From a virus: a stretch of 36,021 nt of DNA. A model generated the notes under the pieces. The model was not told the origin of the DNA and did no database searches. It saw only the letters and a program-made list of their open reading frames with translations. The DNA is taken from IMG/VR virus record IMGVR_UViG_3300033153_004893, positions 1 through 36,021 of that record; one strand, given 5' to 3'. Both the position numbers and the translations under genes were made by a program. This document shows, piece after piece, positions 24,482 to 31,074 of the stretch (the stretch's first letter is position 1; the number at the start of each line of letters is the position of its first letter).

Positions 24482-26646
24482 TGAAAAAATTTACAAATGT
24501 ATTATTCGGATTCTCTATATTTTTCTTGCTAGCAGCCTATGCTGTTAACGAGAATATATTTGTTTTAGGCGATGGAACGTCTACAGATAAATCATTTGAA
24601 TTTAACCAAGGGTTGCCCGATAACCCAAGCTTAAAATATGACTCAGCAACAAGTAAAATAAAAGGCTCCCATGATGGAACTAACTTTTTCGAGTTAGGGT
24701 CTGGGTCTGGTGCGGGTGAGATAAATTATATCTTAAACCCTGACGGTGAGACAAATATAGATGGCTGGGCTGTTTATGCAGAGGCCCCAGCATCAACCCC
24801 TACCGCTGGCACTGGTGGTAGTCCAATCTCAGAATTAACTACGCAAGCAATAACCGTTTTGCGTGGTGAGAAATCTTTTAAATTTGCAAAAGCTGGTGGG
24901 AATAATCAAGGAGAAGGTTTTAGTTATGATTATACGATAGATAAGGCCGATGCGATAAAGCTCTTAAAGGTTGAGTTTGATTACAATACCGATGGAACTT
25001 ATGCTGCTGCTGATTTAACGGTATATATTTACGATGTAGATACATCTACTCTGATAACTCCAAATGTAAAAGAAGTGACTGGGTACGACAAAGATAATGC
25101 AGGGTCCATACCTTTTAGGGCAACGTATTCTCCTGCTGATATTTCTTCTTTAAATTATCGTTTGATAGTTCACGTTTCGACTACATCGGCAGCGGCTTAT
25201 GATTTGTATTTTGATAATGTTGTTATTGGCCCTAATCATGTTGCTACTGGTGCGGTTGTTAGCCCTATAGACTTAACTCCTGTTTGGAGTAATGATACTG
25301 GCTTAACGATAACCCCAGCTTTAACCTACCAGAGGGTTGGAGAATATTTAGTTATAAATGGTAAGGTAGATTATGTTGGTACCGGAACTGACGCAAGTGC
25401 TCTAACACTATCGTTTACTGAAGATGTGTCGCCTGTCCATAATCAAATAAGTCATGTAAGAGCCCAGCCAGTATCGGGAATAACCTACACCTATGCAATT
25501 TACTCAAACTCTGGGAACCTTCAATTTTACCCAGAAAATGTTGCTGGTACCGCTGCTATTTTGGGTACTGCATTTGGTAGTGTAACGTCTTCGGATTTTA
25601 AAACAACTTGGTTTACAAACGTAGCTTTTAAAGTAACCGAATGGATAGGCACTGGCACAACAAATCTAATCAATGATAGCGTTGTTTATGCTAATGCTAG
25701 GTTTATTTCTGATGGCCTAATAGCAAACAAGAGCATACCTAGCGGGGGCGGTATTACTGAAATCGATAATTGGAATGCAGCGTCTATATCAGGAGGAGGG
25801 TCTTTTGATGGTGAGTTTTATACCATTCCAGCAAATGGGTGGTATGAGTTTACGGCTAGGGGGCTATGGAATGATACAGCATTCACTACAAGTAATGGAG
25901 CAAGAATATTTCTGTATAAGAACGATGTAACATTATTGATTTATGAGGGCGATGATTTTGATACTGCATTTCAACCAACCCAGTCCGTGTCTTATCTGGG
26001 CGAGTTTGTGAAGGGCGACACAGTCTCAGTCAAGTTTAGGCACTATGAGTCTGTAGCTACTGATATATTTAATGGTGCGGGGTCAACCCAATTCTCAGGC
26101 AAGAGGGTATCAGACTACTCAGCAGGCGAGGCTGTAGGCTTCGGCCTTGCTACTGCTGATAATGCTGGGTTGGTTAAATCGGATACTTCTTTGGATATAC
26201 GAGTATCATCAAATACAGCACAATCGTTTCCTGCTGGTTATGTGTTTACCCCTATAGTAATGGAAGATAGCGGTGGAGTAAACGAACAAGCAGGTGCAGC
26301 TTATAATGGTGCAACTGGTAGATTCACTGCTCCTAGAGATGGAATTTATATGTTTACCTTTCGAGGGACTTTTGCATCTCAATTATATGGGGTAGGAAGT
26401 TCTTTTTCTGCAGAAGCCAGAATCAATTCAACTAGTATTGGAAATACTAGGATTCTAGGATCACATACAGCTAATTCAGCTACAACGTATATAGCAGATA
26501 TAGATGGAGTAGGTGTCTTTAAACTAAATACTAATGATTATATAGAATTTGGCATTAGAGGTAATAAAGCAGTTACTTTTTCTGGAGATAATAGATCTGT
26601 ATTCATGACAATAACTGAATTAACTACTAAAGTAACACTCCCTTAA
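24481..26646 (+). CDS. Receptor-binding tail fibre with signal-peptide-like N-terminus and C1q-like domains
   Basis: A 721-residue fibre. Residues 1-21 (MKKFTNVLFG, then a hydrophobic run ending AYA) look like a Sec signal with a signal-peptidase-I-type AYA site, which is unusual for a virion protein. Next is a short FVLGDGTSTDK link and a carbohydrate-binding-module-like region (about 80-250, starting ILNPDGETNIDGW). Two C-terminal domains at about 425-545 and 590-721 have the strand order and GWYEF / GIYMF turns of C1q/TNF-like trimeric heads. These are likely receptor-binding parts. It follows the tip and precedes the lysis block. Confidence 0.8.
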   Translation: MKKFTNVLFGFSIFFLLAAYAVNENIFVLGDGTSTDKSFEFNQGLPDNPSLKYDSATSKIKGSHDGTNFFELGSGSGAGEINYILNPDGETNIDGWAVYAEAPASTPTAGTGGSPISELTTQAITVLRGEKSFKFAKAGGNNQGEGFSYDYTIDKADAIKLLKVEFDYNTDGTYAAADLTVYIYDVDTSTLITPNVKEVTGYDKDNAGSIPFRATYSPADISSLNYRLIVHVSTTSAAAYDLYFDNVVIGPNHVATGAVVSPIDLTPVWSNDTGLTITPALTYQRVGEYLVINGKVDYVGTGTDASALTLSFTEDVSPVHNQISHVRAQPVSGITYTYAIYSNSGNLQFYPENVAGTAAILGTAFGSVTSSDFKTTWFTNVAFKVTEWIGTGTTNLINDSVVYANARFISDGLIANKSIPSGGGITEIDNWNAASISGGGSFDGEFYTIPANGWYEFTARGLWNDTAFTTSNGARIFLYKNDVTLLIYEGDDFDTAFQPTQSVSYLGEFVKGDTVSVKFRHYESVATDIFNGAGSTQFSGKRVSDYSAGEAVGFGLATADNAGLVKSDTSLDIRVSSNTAQSFPAGYVFTPIVMEDSGGVNEQAGAAYNGATGRFTAPRDGIYMFTFRGTFASQLYGVGSSFSAEARINSTSIGNTRILGSHTANSATTYIADIDGVGVFKLNTNDYIEFGIRGNKAVTFSGDNRSVFMTITELTTKVTLP

Positions 26647-26654
26647 GGAGCCTT

Positions 26655-27470
26655 ATGAGCTGGCTAAAAAAACTAAAATCAGAACTAAAAAGAGATGTGA
26701 AGAAAAGGAAATCTTTTCACCATCCGTCTTTAGCCAAAGAGTTAAAAAGAATCAGGATATTTCTCGATGAAAAAAGAGATATCAACGGTTGGATTTTAGA
26801 TGATTGTGATGCCATGCTCTATCAGGGCTTGTATGGAGCTATTACAAAAGAAAAGGCCACAATTTTCGCGGCTCAAGTTAAGGGCATAAAAGGTAGATTC
26901 AACAGGAGACCTAAGAATGATTGCCTATCAACAAATGAGTCAAAATCAACTTGGTCTAGGGATATGGGTCTAGGCTTAATGTGGTGGTGTTATCGAGCTA
27001 AAAACCATAAGGCTTTGAATGAGCATTTTTCTTATTGCCAAAAGCATAAAGGCAGAATGGGCGATGGTGTTTATAGCCGAATTTTTTACACACCACAATT
27101 TGCTAGCCTATTAGATCAAGTTAGATTTGCGGCAAAAAACAGAGATTATCCTTGGTACAAAAGGGTGAGGTATATCTACACCGAGGGATTAGACGGCTAT
27201 CAAGCGCATTTGATGGTGCTAGTAATCGCATTATATGGAGAGATGTATGGTAAAATTCCTTATAGAGCTTTTGAGAGACTTAAAGAACATAGTGATAGAA
27301 AGCCTCATAACCCTCTATATGCTGCTGTATATGCAAGATTCGGTGGGAGTGTTAAAAGGGCATTTGATGCATGTTTAGCGCCTGATATCGATGACTATGC
27401 GGGCGGTAAGCACAAGGACATCATGCAGGCATCGGACAGATTATTTGCTATAGATTATCTTACCAGATGA
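26655..27470 (+). CDS. Hypothetical helical protein between fibre and lysis genes
   Basis: A 271-residue basic, mainly helical protein. SKSTWSRDMGLGLMWWCY, the SRIFYTPQFASLLDQV segment and YTEGLDGYQAHLMVLVIALYGEMYG give repeated amphipathic helix pairs, as in helical-toroid enzymes or helical virion proteins. No catalytic motif is clear. A strong AAGGAG site precedes ATG. Its last 30 bases overlap the antisense holin-like gene. A fibre-linked depolymerase or tail accessory cannot be excluded. Confidence 0.65.
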   Translation: MSWLKKLKSELKRDVKKRKSFHHPSLAKELKRIRIFLDEKRDINGWILDDCDAMLYQGLYGAITKEKATIFAAQVKGIKGRFNRRPKNDCLSTNESKSTWSRDMGLGLMWWCYRAKNHKALNEHFSYCQKHKGRMGDGVYSRIFYTPQFASLLDQVRFAAKNRDYPWYKRVRYIYTEGLDGYQAHLMVLVIALYGEMYGKIPYRAFERLKEHSDRKPHNPLYAAVYARFGGSVKRAFDACLAPDIDDYAGGKHKDIMQASDRLFAIDYLTR

Positions 27471-27677
27471 TTCAAGGGTATCGAGCCTACGCTCATTACG
27501 ACGTTGGTTCATGTCTACCTCTTGTTTGTAGAGCAATTGATTTTGTCCCAAATCTCTGAGGTCTTTTTGAATACTATCCAAAGATCCAGACATTTGCATA
27601 ATGAAGTAAGTGATCACAGCAACAAGGGTTGTGCCGATGTGTTTTTCTTTGAAGATTTCACTTATGATTTTTTCCAT
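27441..27677 (-). CDS. Holin-like membrane protein, antisense gene, possibly leaderless
   Basis: A 78-residue protein. A short head (MEKIISEIFKEKHI) is followed by one membrane span (about 15-32) and a coiled-coil/charged tail (SLDSIQKDLRDLGQ onward) that should lie in the cytoplasm. This shape fits small holins or XhlA-like lysis proteins. It lies opposite the structural arm and convergent with the 26655 gene, just before the endolysin. A perfect promoter (27712-27684) would start RNA at or next to the A of the ATG, and no ribosome-binding site is seen. The mRNA may therefore be leaderless. Alternatively it is an anti-holin expressed early. Confidence 0.66.
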   Translation of the reverse strand: MEKIISEIFKEKHIGTTLVAVITYFIMQMSGSLDSIQKDLRDLGQNQLLYKQEVDMNQRRNERRLDTLESSGKIIYSK

Positions 27678-27683
27678 GGAATG

Positions 27684-27712
27684 ATTATAACCAATTTTAA
27701 AGAGGGTATCAA
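27684..27712 (-). promoter_or_regulatory. Sigma70-type promoter for the holin-like gene
   Basis: On the minus strand, TTGATA (27712-27707), a 17-bp spacer and TATAAT (27689-27684). The predicted start lies near 27677, the first base of the start codon. The hexamers and spacing equal those of the promoter at 3464-3492. It overlaps the ribosome-binding region of the endolysin gene on the other strand. Confidence 0.7.
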
Positions 27713-28234
27713 ATGAGTTTATCTAGTTGGTTCAAGGGTTTGTTTAATAAAAAAAGAAAGAAGGAAAGAGCCCCAACGGTTCCGATAGAAATCCCAGCAG
27801 ATGAGACAAAGCCAATGTGGTTTGAATTAGCTAGGGATGAGATCGGAGTAAAGGAGGCTATCGGTCCACTCAACAACCCAAGGATAGTTGAGTACCACAG
27901 GGCTACAAGCTTACATGCAACAAAAGACTCGGTGCCATGGTGCGCATCGTTTGTAAGCTCCATGCTAGAATCGTGTAAAATCAATAGCACAAGATCAGCT
28001 AGAGCTAGAAGCTATGAGCATTGGGGGGTTGAATTAGATGAGCCTAGGCTTGGCTGCATAGTTGTGTTTTATCGCGGCTCAAAAAGATCAGGCAAAGGCC
28101 ACGTTGGATTTTACGCAGGAGAAAGAGGCGGCAAAATATTGGTTCTTGGTGGTAATCAGGGCGATGCTGTCAATGTCTCACCATATTCAAAAAAGCGCCT
28201 GCTATCATACCGATGGCCAAATATGATAAAATAA
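27713..28234 (+). CDS. Endolysin, NlpC/P60-like peptidase
   Basis: A 173-residue cell-wall hydrolase. A basic, hydrophobic head (SSWFKGLFNKKRKKER) is followed by a cysteine peptidase domain. The nucleophile is Cys77 in VPWCASF, the His is in GKGHVGFYAG (His120) and an Asn lies in LGGNQGD (Asn138). The spacing fits the TIGR02594-type phage family that cuts peptidoglycan cross-links. There is no signal peptide, so release would need a holin, for which 27441-27677 is a candidate. AGAGGG precedes ATG. Confidence 0.9.
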   Translation: MSLSSWFKGLFNKKRKKERAPTVPIEIPADETKPMWFELARDEIGVKEAIGPLNNPRIVEYHRATSLHATKDSVPWCASFVSSMLESCKINSTRSARARSYEHWGVELDEPRLGCIVVFYRGSKRSGKGHVGFYAGERGGKILVLGGNQGDAVNVSPYSKKRLLSYRWPNMIK

Positions 28235-28257
28235 AGCGATTCTCATTTTCTCTCTTT

Positions 28258-28287
28258 GTGCTACCTCATAATTGCTTGGGGTAGCAC
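28258..28287. other. Hairpin between endolysin and DUF1353 genes
   Basis: GTGCTACC (28258-28265) and GGTAGCAC (28280-28287) form a perfect 8-bp stem with a 14-base loop. No T-run follows, so it is more likely an mRNA-stability or processing element than a terminator. Confidence 0.55.
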
Positions 28288-28304
28288 TATCTTAAGGGGC
28301 AGCT

Positions 28305-28718
28305 ATGAAAACAATTGAGTACAAAGGTGGGTATAAATACCAACTACATGGATCATATTTTGTGATGATAGATCTCAAGCAACCTAAAAACATTGTTACA
28401 GACTATATACATCTAAACCCAAGCGGCCTGCTTGAAATAAAAAGGGGATACTGCTGGGATGGACCAAGTGGCCCAACGATTGACACAAAGAACTTTATGC
28501 GTGGGTCATTGGTGCATGATGTTCTTTACCAATTAATGAGATACGATCATTTAAATCGTGGGAAATTTAGGGCTGTAGCTGATAAAATACTCAGAGAACA
28601 TTGTATTGAAGATGGCATGGGTAGATTTAGAGCTTGGATAGTTTATCATGGTGTTCAATTTGGTGGTGAAAAAGCATCAAAGGCATCAAGTAGAAAAAAA
28701 GTAATAACGGCACCATAG
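28305..28718 (+). CDS. DUF1353 family protein
   Basis: A 137-residue protein. GYCWDGPSGPTIDTKNFM, then RGSLVHDVLYQLMR, is the hallmark of DUF1353, and the His/Asp of VHD plus the upstream Asp could form a metal-bound site. The family is common in phage lysis regions, and its biochemical role is not established. AAGGGG precedes ATG. Confidence 0.85.
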   Translation: MKTIEYKGGYKYQLHGSYFVMIDLKQPKNIVTDYIHLNPSGLLEIKRGYCWDGPSGPTIDTKNFMRGSLVHDVLYQLMRYDHLNRGKFRAVADKILREHCIEDGMGRFRAWIVYHGVQFGGEKASKASSRKKVITAP

Positions 28719-28728
28719 GAGGATGAGA

Positions 28729-29289
28729 ATGAGAAGGGATTTTATAGTATACAATGATATTCATGTAGGCGCTTTGTACGAGATGAGTATGGAGCTTGAA
28801 AGAGGGGCTATCTACAATGGAGATATTTTTGATATTTCTGGTGCCTTAAGAAAAGAATTGCCTCTCATTAAGAAGAGACAACAAGATTTAGAGAATTTTG
28901 CTGGTGATAGATACAATCACGGGAATCATGAATGCTCAAAAAGATCACTGATAGATTATCATATCGACCAAAATGTTTTATTCATGCATGGACATGTTCA
29001 AATGTGGGCAATGGCAAAGAATATTAAGTGGGCAAACAAGCGCCACGGTTCTGGTAAATGGAAAAGAAGAGCCAGCATGTGGTTTAATAAAGCTAGGTTA
29101 GTAAAGCCTGTCACCCTAAAGATGGAGACATTGGATAGGTGTTGGGAACTAGCTAAGGCTAAGGGTTGTGATGTGGTTATCTTAGGCCACTCTCACCCAA
29201 CTAGAGTTGTTGATGAAACGTACACAAGGCTAGGGAAAACTGTCAGGGTTATGATTTTACCTAGAGGTAGAAATCAAATAACTGTATAG
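28729..29289 (+). CDS. Calcineurin-like metallophosphoesterase
   Basis: A 186-residue phosphoesterase. It has DIH (Asp10, His12), GDIFD (Asp32), GNHE (Asn66, His67) and a C-terminal LGHSHP, the ordered metal-binding motifs of the calcineurin-like superfamily. The substrate may be a phosphoprotein, nucleotide or nucleic acid. The Met at 28729 is preferred over 28723 because AGGAGG lies 6 bases before it. It lies between the DUF1353 gene and a terminator. Substrate unknown. Confidence 0.9.
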   Translation: MRRDFIVYNDIHVGALYEMSMELERGAIYNGDIFDISGALRKELPLIKKRQQDLENFAGDRYNHGNHECSKRSLIDYHIDQNVLFMHGHVQMWAMAKNIKWANKRHGSGKWKRRASMWFNKARLVKPVTLKMETLDRCWELAKAKGCDVVILGHSHPTRVVDETYTRLGKTVRVMILPRGRNQITV

Positions 29290-29306
29290 TATAACCCCAG
29301 TTCATT

Positions 29307-29340
29307 TAGCATCCTGAATTAATTTTTAGGGTGCTATTTT
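29307..29340 (+). terminator. Terminator after the phosphoesterase gene
   Basis: TAGCATCCT (29307-29315) pairs with AGGGTGCTA (29328-29336), 9 bp with one G-T pair, and TTTT follows at 29337-29340. It ends or attenuates the main rightward transcript before the last two small genes. Confidence 0.65.
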
Positions 29341-29356
29341 ACATTTGAGGCAAACT

Positions 29357-29713
29357 ATGAAAAAATTGACATATAGAAATAAGAAATACCTCGAATACAT
29401 CAGAAGCCTCACATGTTGTGCTACGGGCGATGATTGGAATGTTGTTGCTCATCATGTGAGGATTGGTCAAGGCGGGGGCATGGGATTAAAGCCTAGTGAT
29501 TATAGGTGTATCCCATTAACAGCTGATCAACATGGAGCACTACACCAAATGGGCGAAAGAACATACTACAACAATTTTCAGGTCGATCCTGATGTTGAAA
29601 TGTCAGATAATTTACAAAGTTATTTAATCAGAACACTAGAAGACATGGAGCCAAGCGAGAAGGTTGTGCTGCTAGAAAAATTGATCGAACTAGCAGAAGA
29701 TGAGAACGCATAA
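29357..29713 (+). CDS. HNH-like nuclease (DUF968/recombination-nuclease type)
   Basis: A 118-residue protein starting MKKLTYRNKKY. Cys20-Cys21, the His pair in VVAHHVR, GGGMGLKPSDY, a Cys in RCIPL and DQHGALH give the pattern of small phage nucleases of the DUF968/Ref-like sort. The C-terminal helix (PSEKVVLLEKLIELAEDE) is copied in the next small gene. TTGAGG lies 6 bases before ATG; an upstream TTG start is less likely. A DNA-processing role is inferred. Confidence 0.72.
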   Translation: MKKLTYRNKKYLEYIRSLTCCATGDDWNVVAHHVRIGQGGGMGLKPSDYRCIPLTADQHGALHQMGERTYYNNFQVDPDVEMSDNLQSYLIRTLEDMEPSEKVVLLEKLIELAEDENA

Positions 29714-29727
29714 ATCTAGAGGTCATC

Positions 29728-29886
29728 ATGTCTGAAGATTTAGAGAAATATCGCTTTGATCCAAAAATTGAAGATGTGGTGAGCCTGTTGAGTCATTTGA
29801 GGTCACTGCTTAGGAAAATAAAGCATGAGGAAAAAATTGCTCTGCTAGAAAAATGCATTGCCCTAGCAGAGCGTGAGATTAATTAA
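29728..29886 (+). CDS. 52-residue helical protein related to the HNH tail
   Basis: A short frame starting MSEDLEKYRF. Its end (HEEKIALLEKCIALAEREIN) resembles the last helix of the upstream nuclease (SEKVVLLEKLIELAED). It may therefore be a stand-alone copy of that tail, for example a partner or dominant regulator. AGAGGT lies 4 bases before ATG. Its stop overlaps the SSB stop on the other strand, marking the junction of the two genome arms. Confidence 0.66.
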   Translation: MSEDLEKYRFDPKIEDVVSLLSHLRSLLRKIKHEEKIALLEKCIALAEREIN

Positions 29887-30290
29887 AAAGGTACATCGTC
29901 CACGCTAGGCTCTTGATATCCATCTTGTTGGTAATTATACCCATCAGATTGATTATTATCACTTTGGGTATTTCTACTCAAAAATGTAACATTATGCGCT
30001 ATAAGCTCCGTATTGTATCTTTTCGCACCTTGTTGATCTTCCCAAGTTCTAGTTTTCATTTTCCCCTCAACTAAAACCTGCGCTCCTTTTTGAAGATACT
30101 TAGCACAATTCTCGGCCTGAGCTTTCCAAGCGACAACCTCGAACCATTCTGTTGATTCGATCATCTCACCCTGAGCGTTTTTATGCTTCTCACCTACCGC
30201 CACACTAAATGATGTCACCGGTGTTTGGCTTTGGGTGTATCTTAGCTCTGGATCTTTGCCTAAGTGGCCCATTATTATCGTTAAATTCAT
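29883..30290 (-). CDS. ssb: Single-stranded DNA-binding protein
   Basis: A 135-residue OB-fold SSB. NLTIIMGHLGKDPELRYT begins the fold. STEWFEVVAWKAQAENCAKYL and GAQVLVEGKMKTRTWEDQ continue it. A Gln/Asn/Tyr-rich linker then leads to the acidic tip (DDVPF) that docks partner proteins in bacterial SSBs. The Met at 30290 is chosen because GGAGAAACT lies directly before it and the ATG overlaps the upstream stop. It is the last gene of the leftward replication block. Confidence 0.95.
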   Translation of the reverse strand: MNLTIIMGHLGKDPELRYTQSQTPVTSFSVAVGEKHKNAQGEMIESTEWFEVVAWKAQAENCAKYLQKGAQVLVEGKMKTRTWEDQQGAKRYNTELIAHNVTFLSRNTQSDNNQSDGYNYQQDGYQEPSVDDVPF

Positions 30291-30315
30291 AGTTTCTCCA
30301 ATTTGTTTAAAGCTT
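30286..30315. repeat. 30-bp repeat copy A at a gene junction
   Basis: Nearly identical (one mismatch) to 30555-30584. On the minus strand each copy codes the EALNKLEKL-type end of one gene, then the GGAGAAA site and the ATG of the next gene, so a whole translation junction was duplicated with the coding end. Confidence 0.9.
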
Positions 30316-30559
30316 CCGTGCATATGTTAATATTTGCGTGAAATGCTGGCTGATTTCTACTGTCTAAAATATTTATTGAGGCCTCAATAACCTCAATCAT
30401 TGCAAGCACATCACTATGGGTAAGGTTTTTGAGAAATTCAACCCTAGTATTCCACCAAGTGCAAGCAGCTGCATGGGGGTAAAATTCACAGTTACAAAGT
30501 TGTTGGTTATCCGCATCCATGAAGTCATTTGCTGCTTTTTTTATTTTCCCAAGGTTCAT
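30287..30559 (-). CDS. Hypothetical protein, ALNKLEKL-type paralogue 1
   Basis: A 90-residue product starting MNLGKIKKAANDFM. A Cys cluster (LCNCEF, then AACTWW) precedes a helical half with LAMIEVIEASINI and the EALNKLEKL end. The ATG overlaps the upstream stop (ATGA) and GGAGAAATT precedes it. Residues about 45 onward resemble the next upstream product. Function unknown; it lies between the initiator and SSB. Confidence 0.7.
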   Translation of the reverse strand: MNLGKIKKAANDFMDADNQQLCNCEFYPHAAACTWWNTRVEFLKNLTHSDVLAMIEVIEASINILDSRNQPAFHANINICTEALNKLEKL

Positions 30560-30584
30560 AATTTCTCCAATTTGTTTAAAGCTT
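30555..30584. repeat. 30-bp repeat copy B at a gene junction
   Basis: Copy of 30286-30315 with one mismatch (A at 30561 for G at 30292). It spans the end of the 30556-30834 gene and the start signals of the 30287-30559 gene. Confidence 0.9.
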
Positions 30585-30834
30585 TTCCAATATCTTCCAT
30601 AGCCCATCTAGCTTGGTAATCTGTCTGTCTTTCAAAGGTGCTCTTGGTTGCCTCCACAACATCAAGCATCGCTAGGATTATTAAAGATAGGCTGTTATTG
30701 CCTCTATAGCACTTATCGCACGCGCAACCATCTCTAAGAGTGTGGTCATATAAAGGCTCAATGTAATATGGGCTTCTTTTGTCGTATACGCATAGGTTTG
30801 CTAGTGCGGTTTGGTGTATTACTTCAATTTCCAT
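30556..30834 (-). CDS. Hypothetical protein, ALNKLEKL-type paralogue 2
   Basis: A 92-residue product starting MEIEVIHQTALANL. CACDKC marks a likely zinc site, followed by LIILAMLDVVEATKSTF and the GKALNKLEKL end shared with paralogue 1. GGGGGTAAAT precedes the ATG at 30834; a TTG four codons earlier is less likely. Function unknown. Confidence 0.7.
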   Translation of the reverse strand: MEIEVIHQTALANLCVYDKRSPYYIEPLYDHTLRDGCACDKCYRGNNSLSLIILAMLDVVEATKSTFERQTDYQARWAMEDIGKALNKLEKL

Positions 30835-30836
30835 AT

Positions 30837-31007
30837 TTACCCCCAAACCCTATAGGCCACAAAAAGCAGCATAATAAACGGGACGTAAAACAAAAATTTA
30901 GGATCAACTTCCATTCTTGGGTCAAGAACTACACCAACAAACGCAATTAACATCAAAGCAGCCCAAGGCACCGAAATACATAATAATACCCAGTCAAATA
31001 TTGTCAT
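30837..31007 (-). CDS. 56-residue protein with two membrane spans
   Basis: A short frame starting MTIFDWVLLC. One span covers about residues 6-28, a short Asp/Lys loop follows, and a second span (FYVPFIMLLFV) covers 38-53. A consensus GGAGG lies about 9 bases before the ATG, and the stop is 2 bases before the next gene's ATG. It fills a gap in the replication block. Function unknown; membrane tethering of replication or superinfection effects are guesses. Confidence 0.66.
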   Translation of the reverse strand: MTIFDWVLLCISVPWAALMLIAFVGVVLDPRMEVDPKFLFYVPFIMLLFVAYRVWG

Positions 31008-31074
31008 TTCTCATTTCCTCCAAAACCGCACGTACACGGCTTAAATTAATAAATCAATACCCACACACCTAAAA

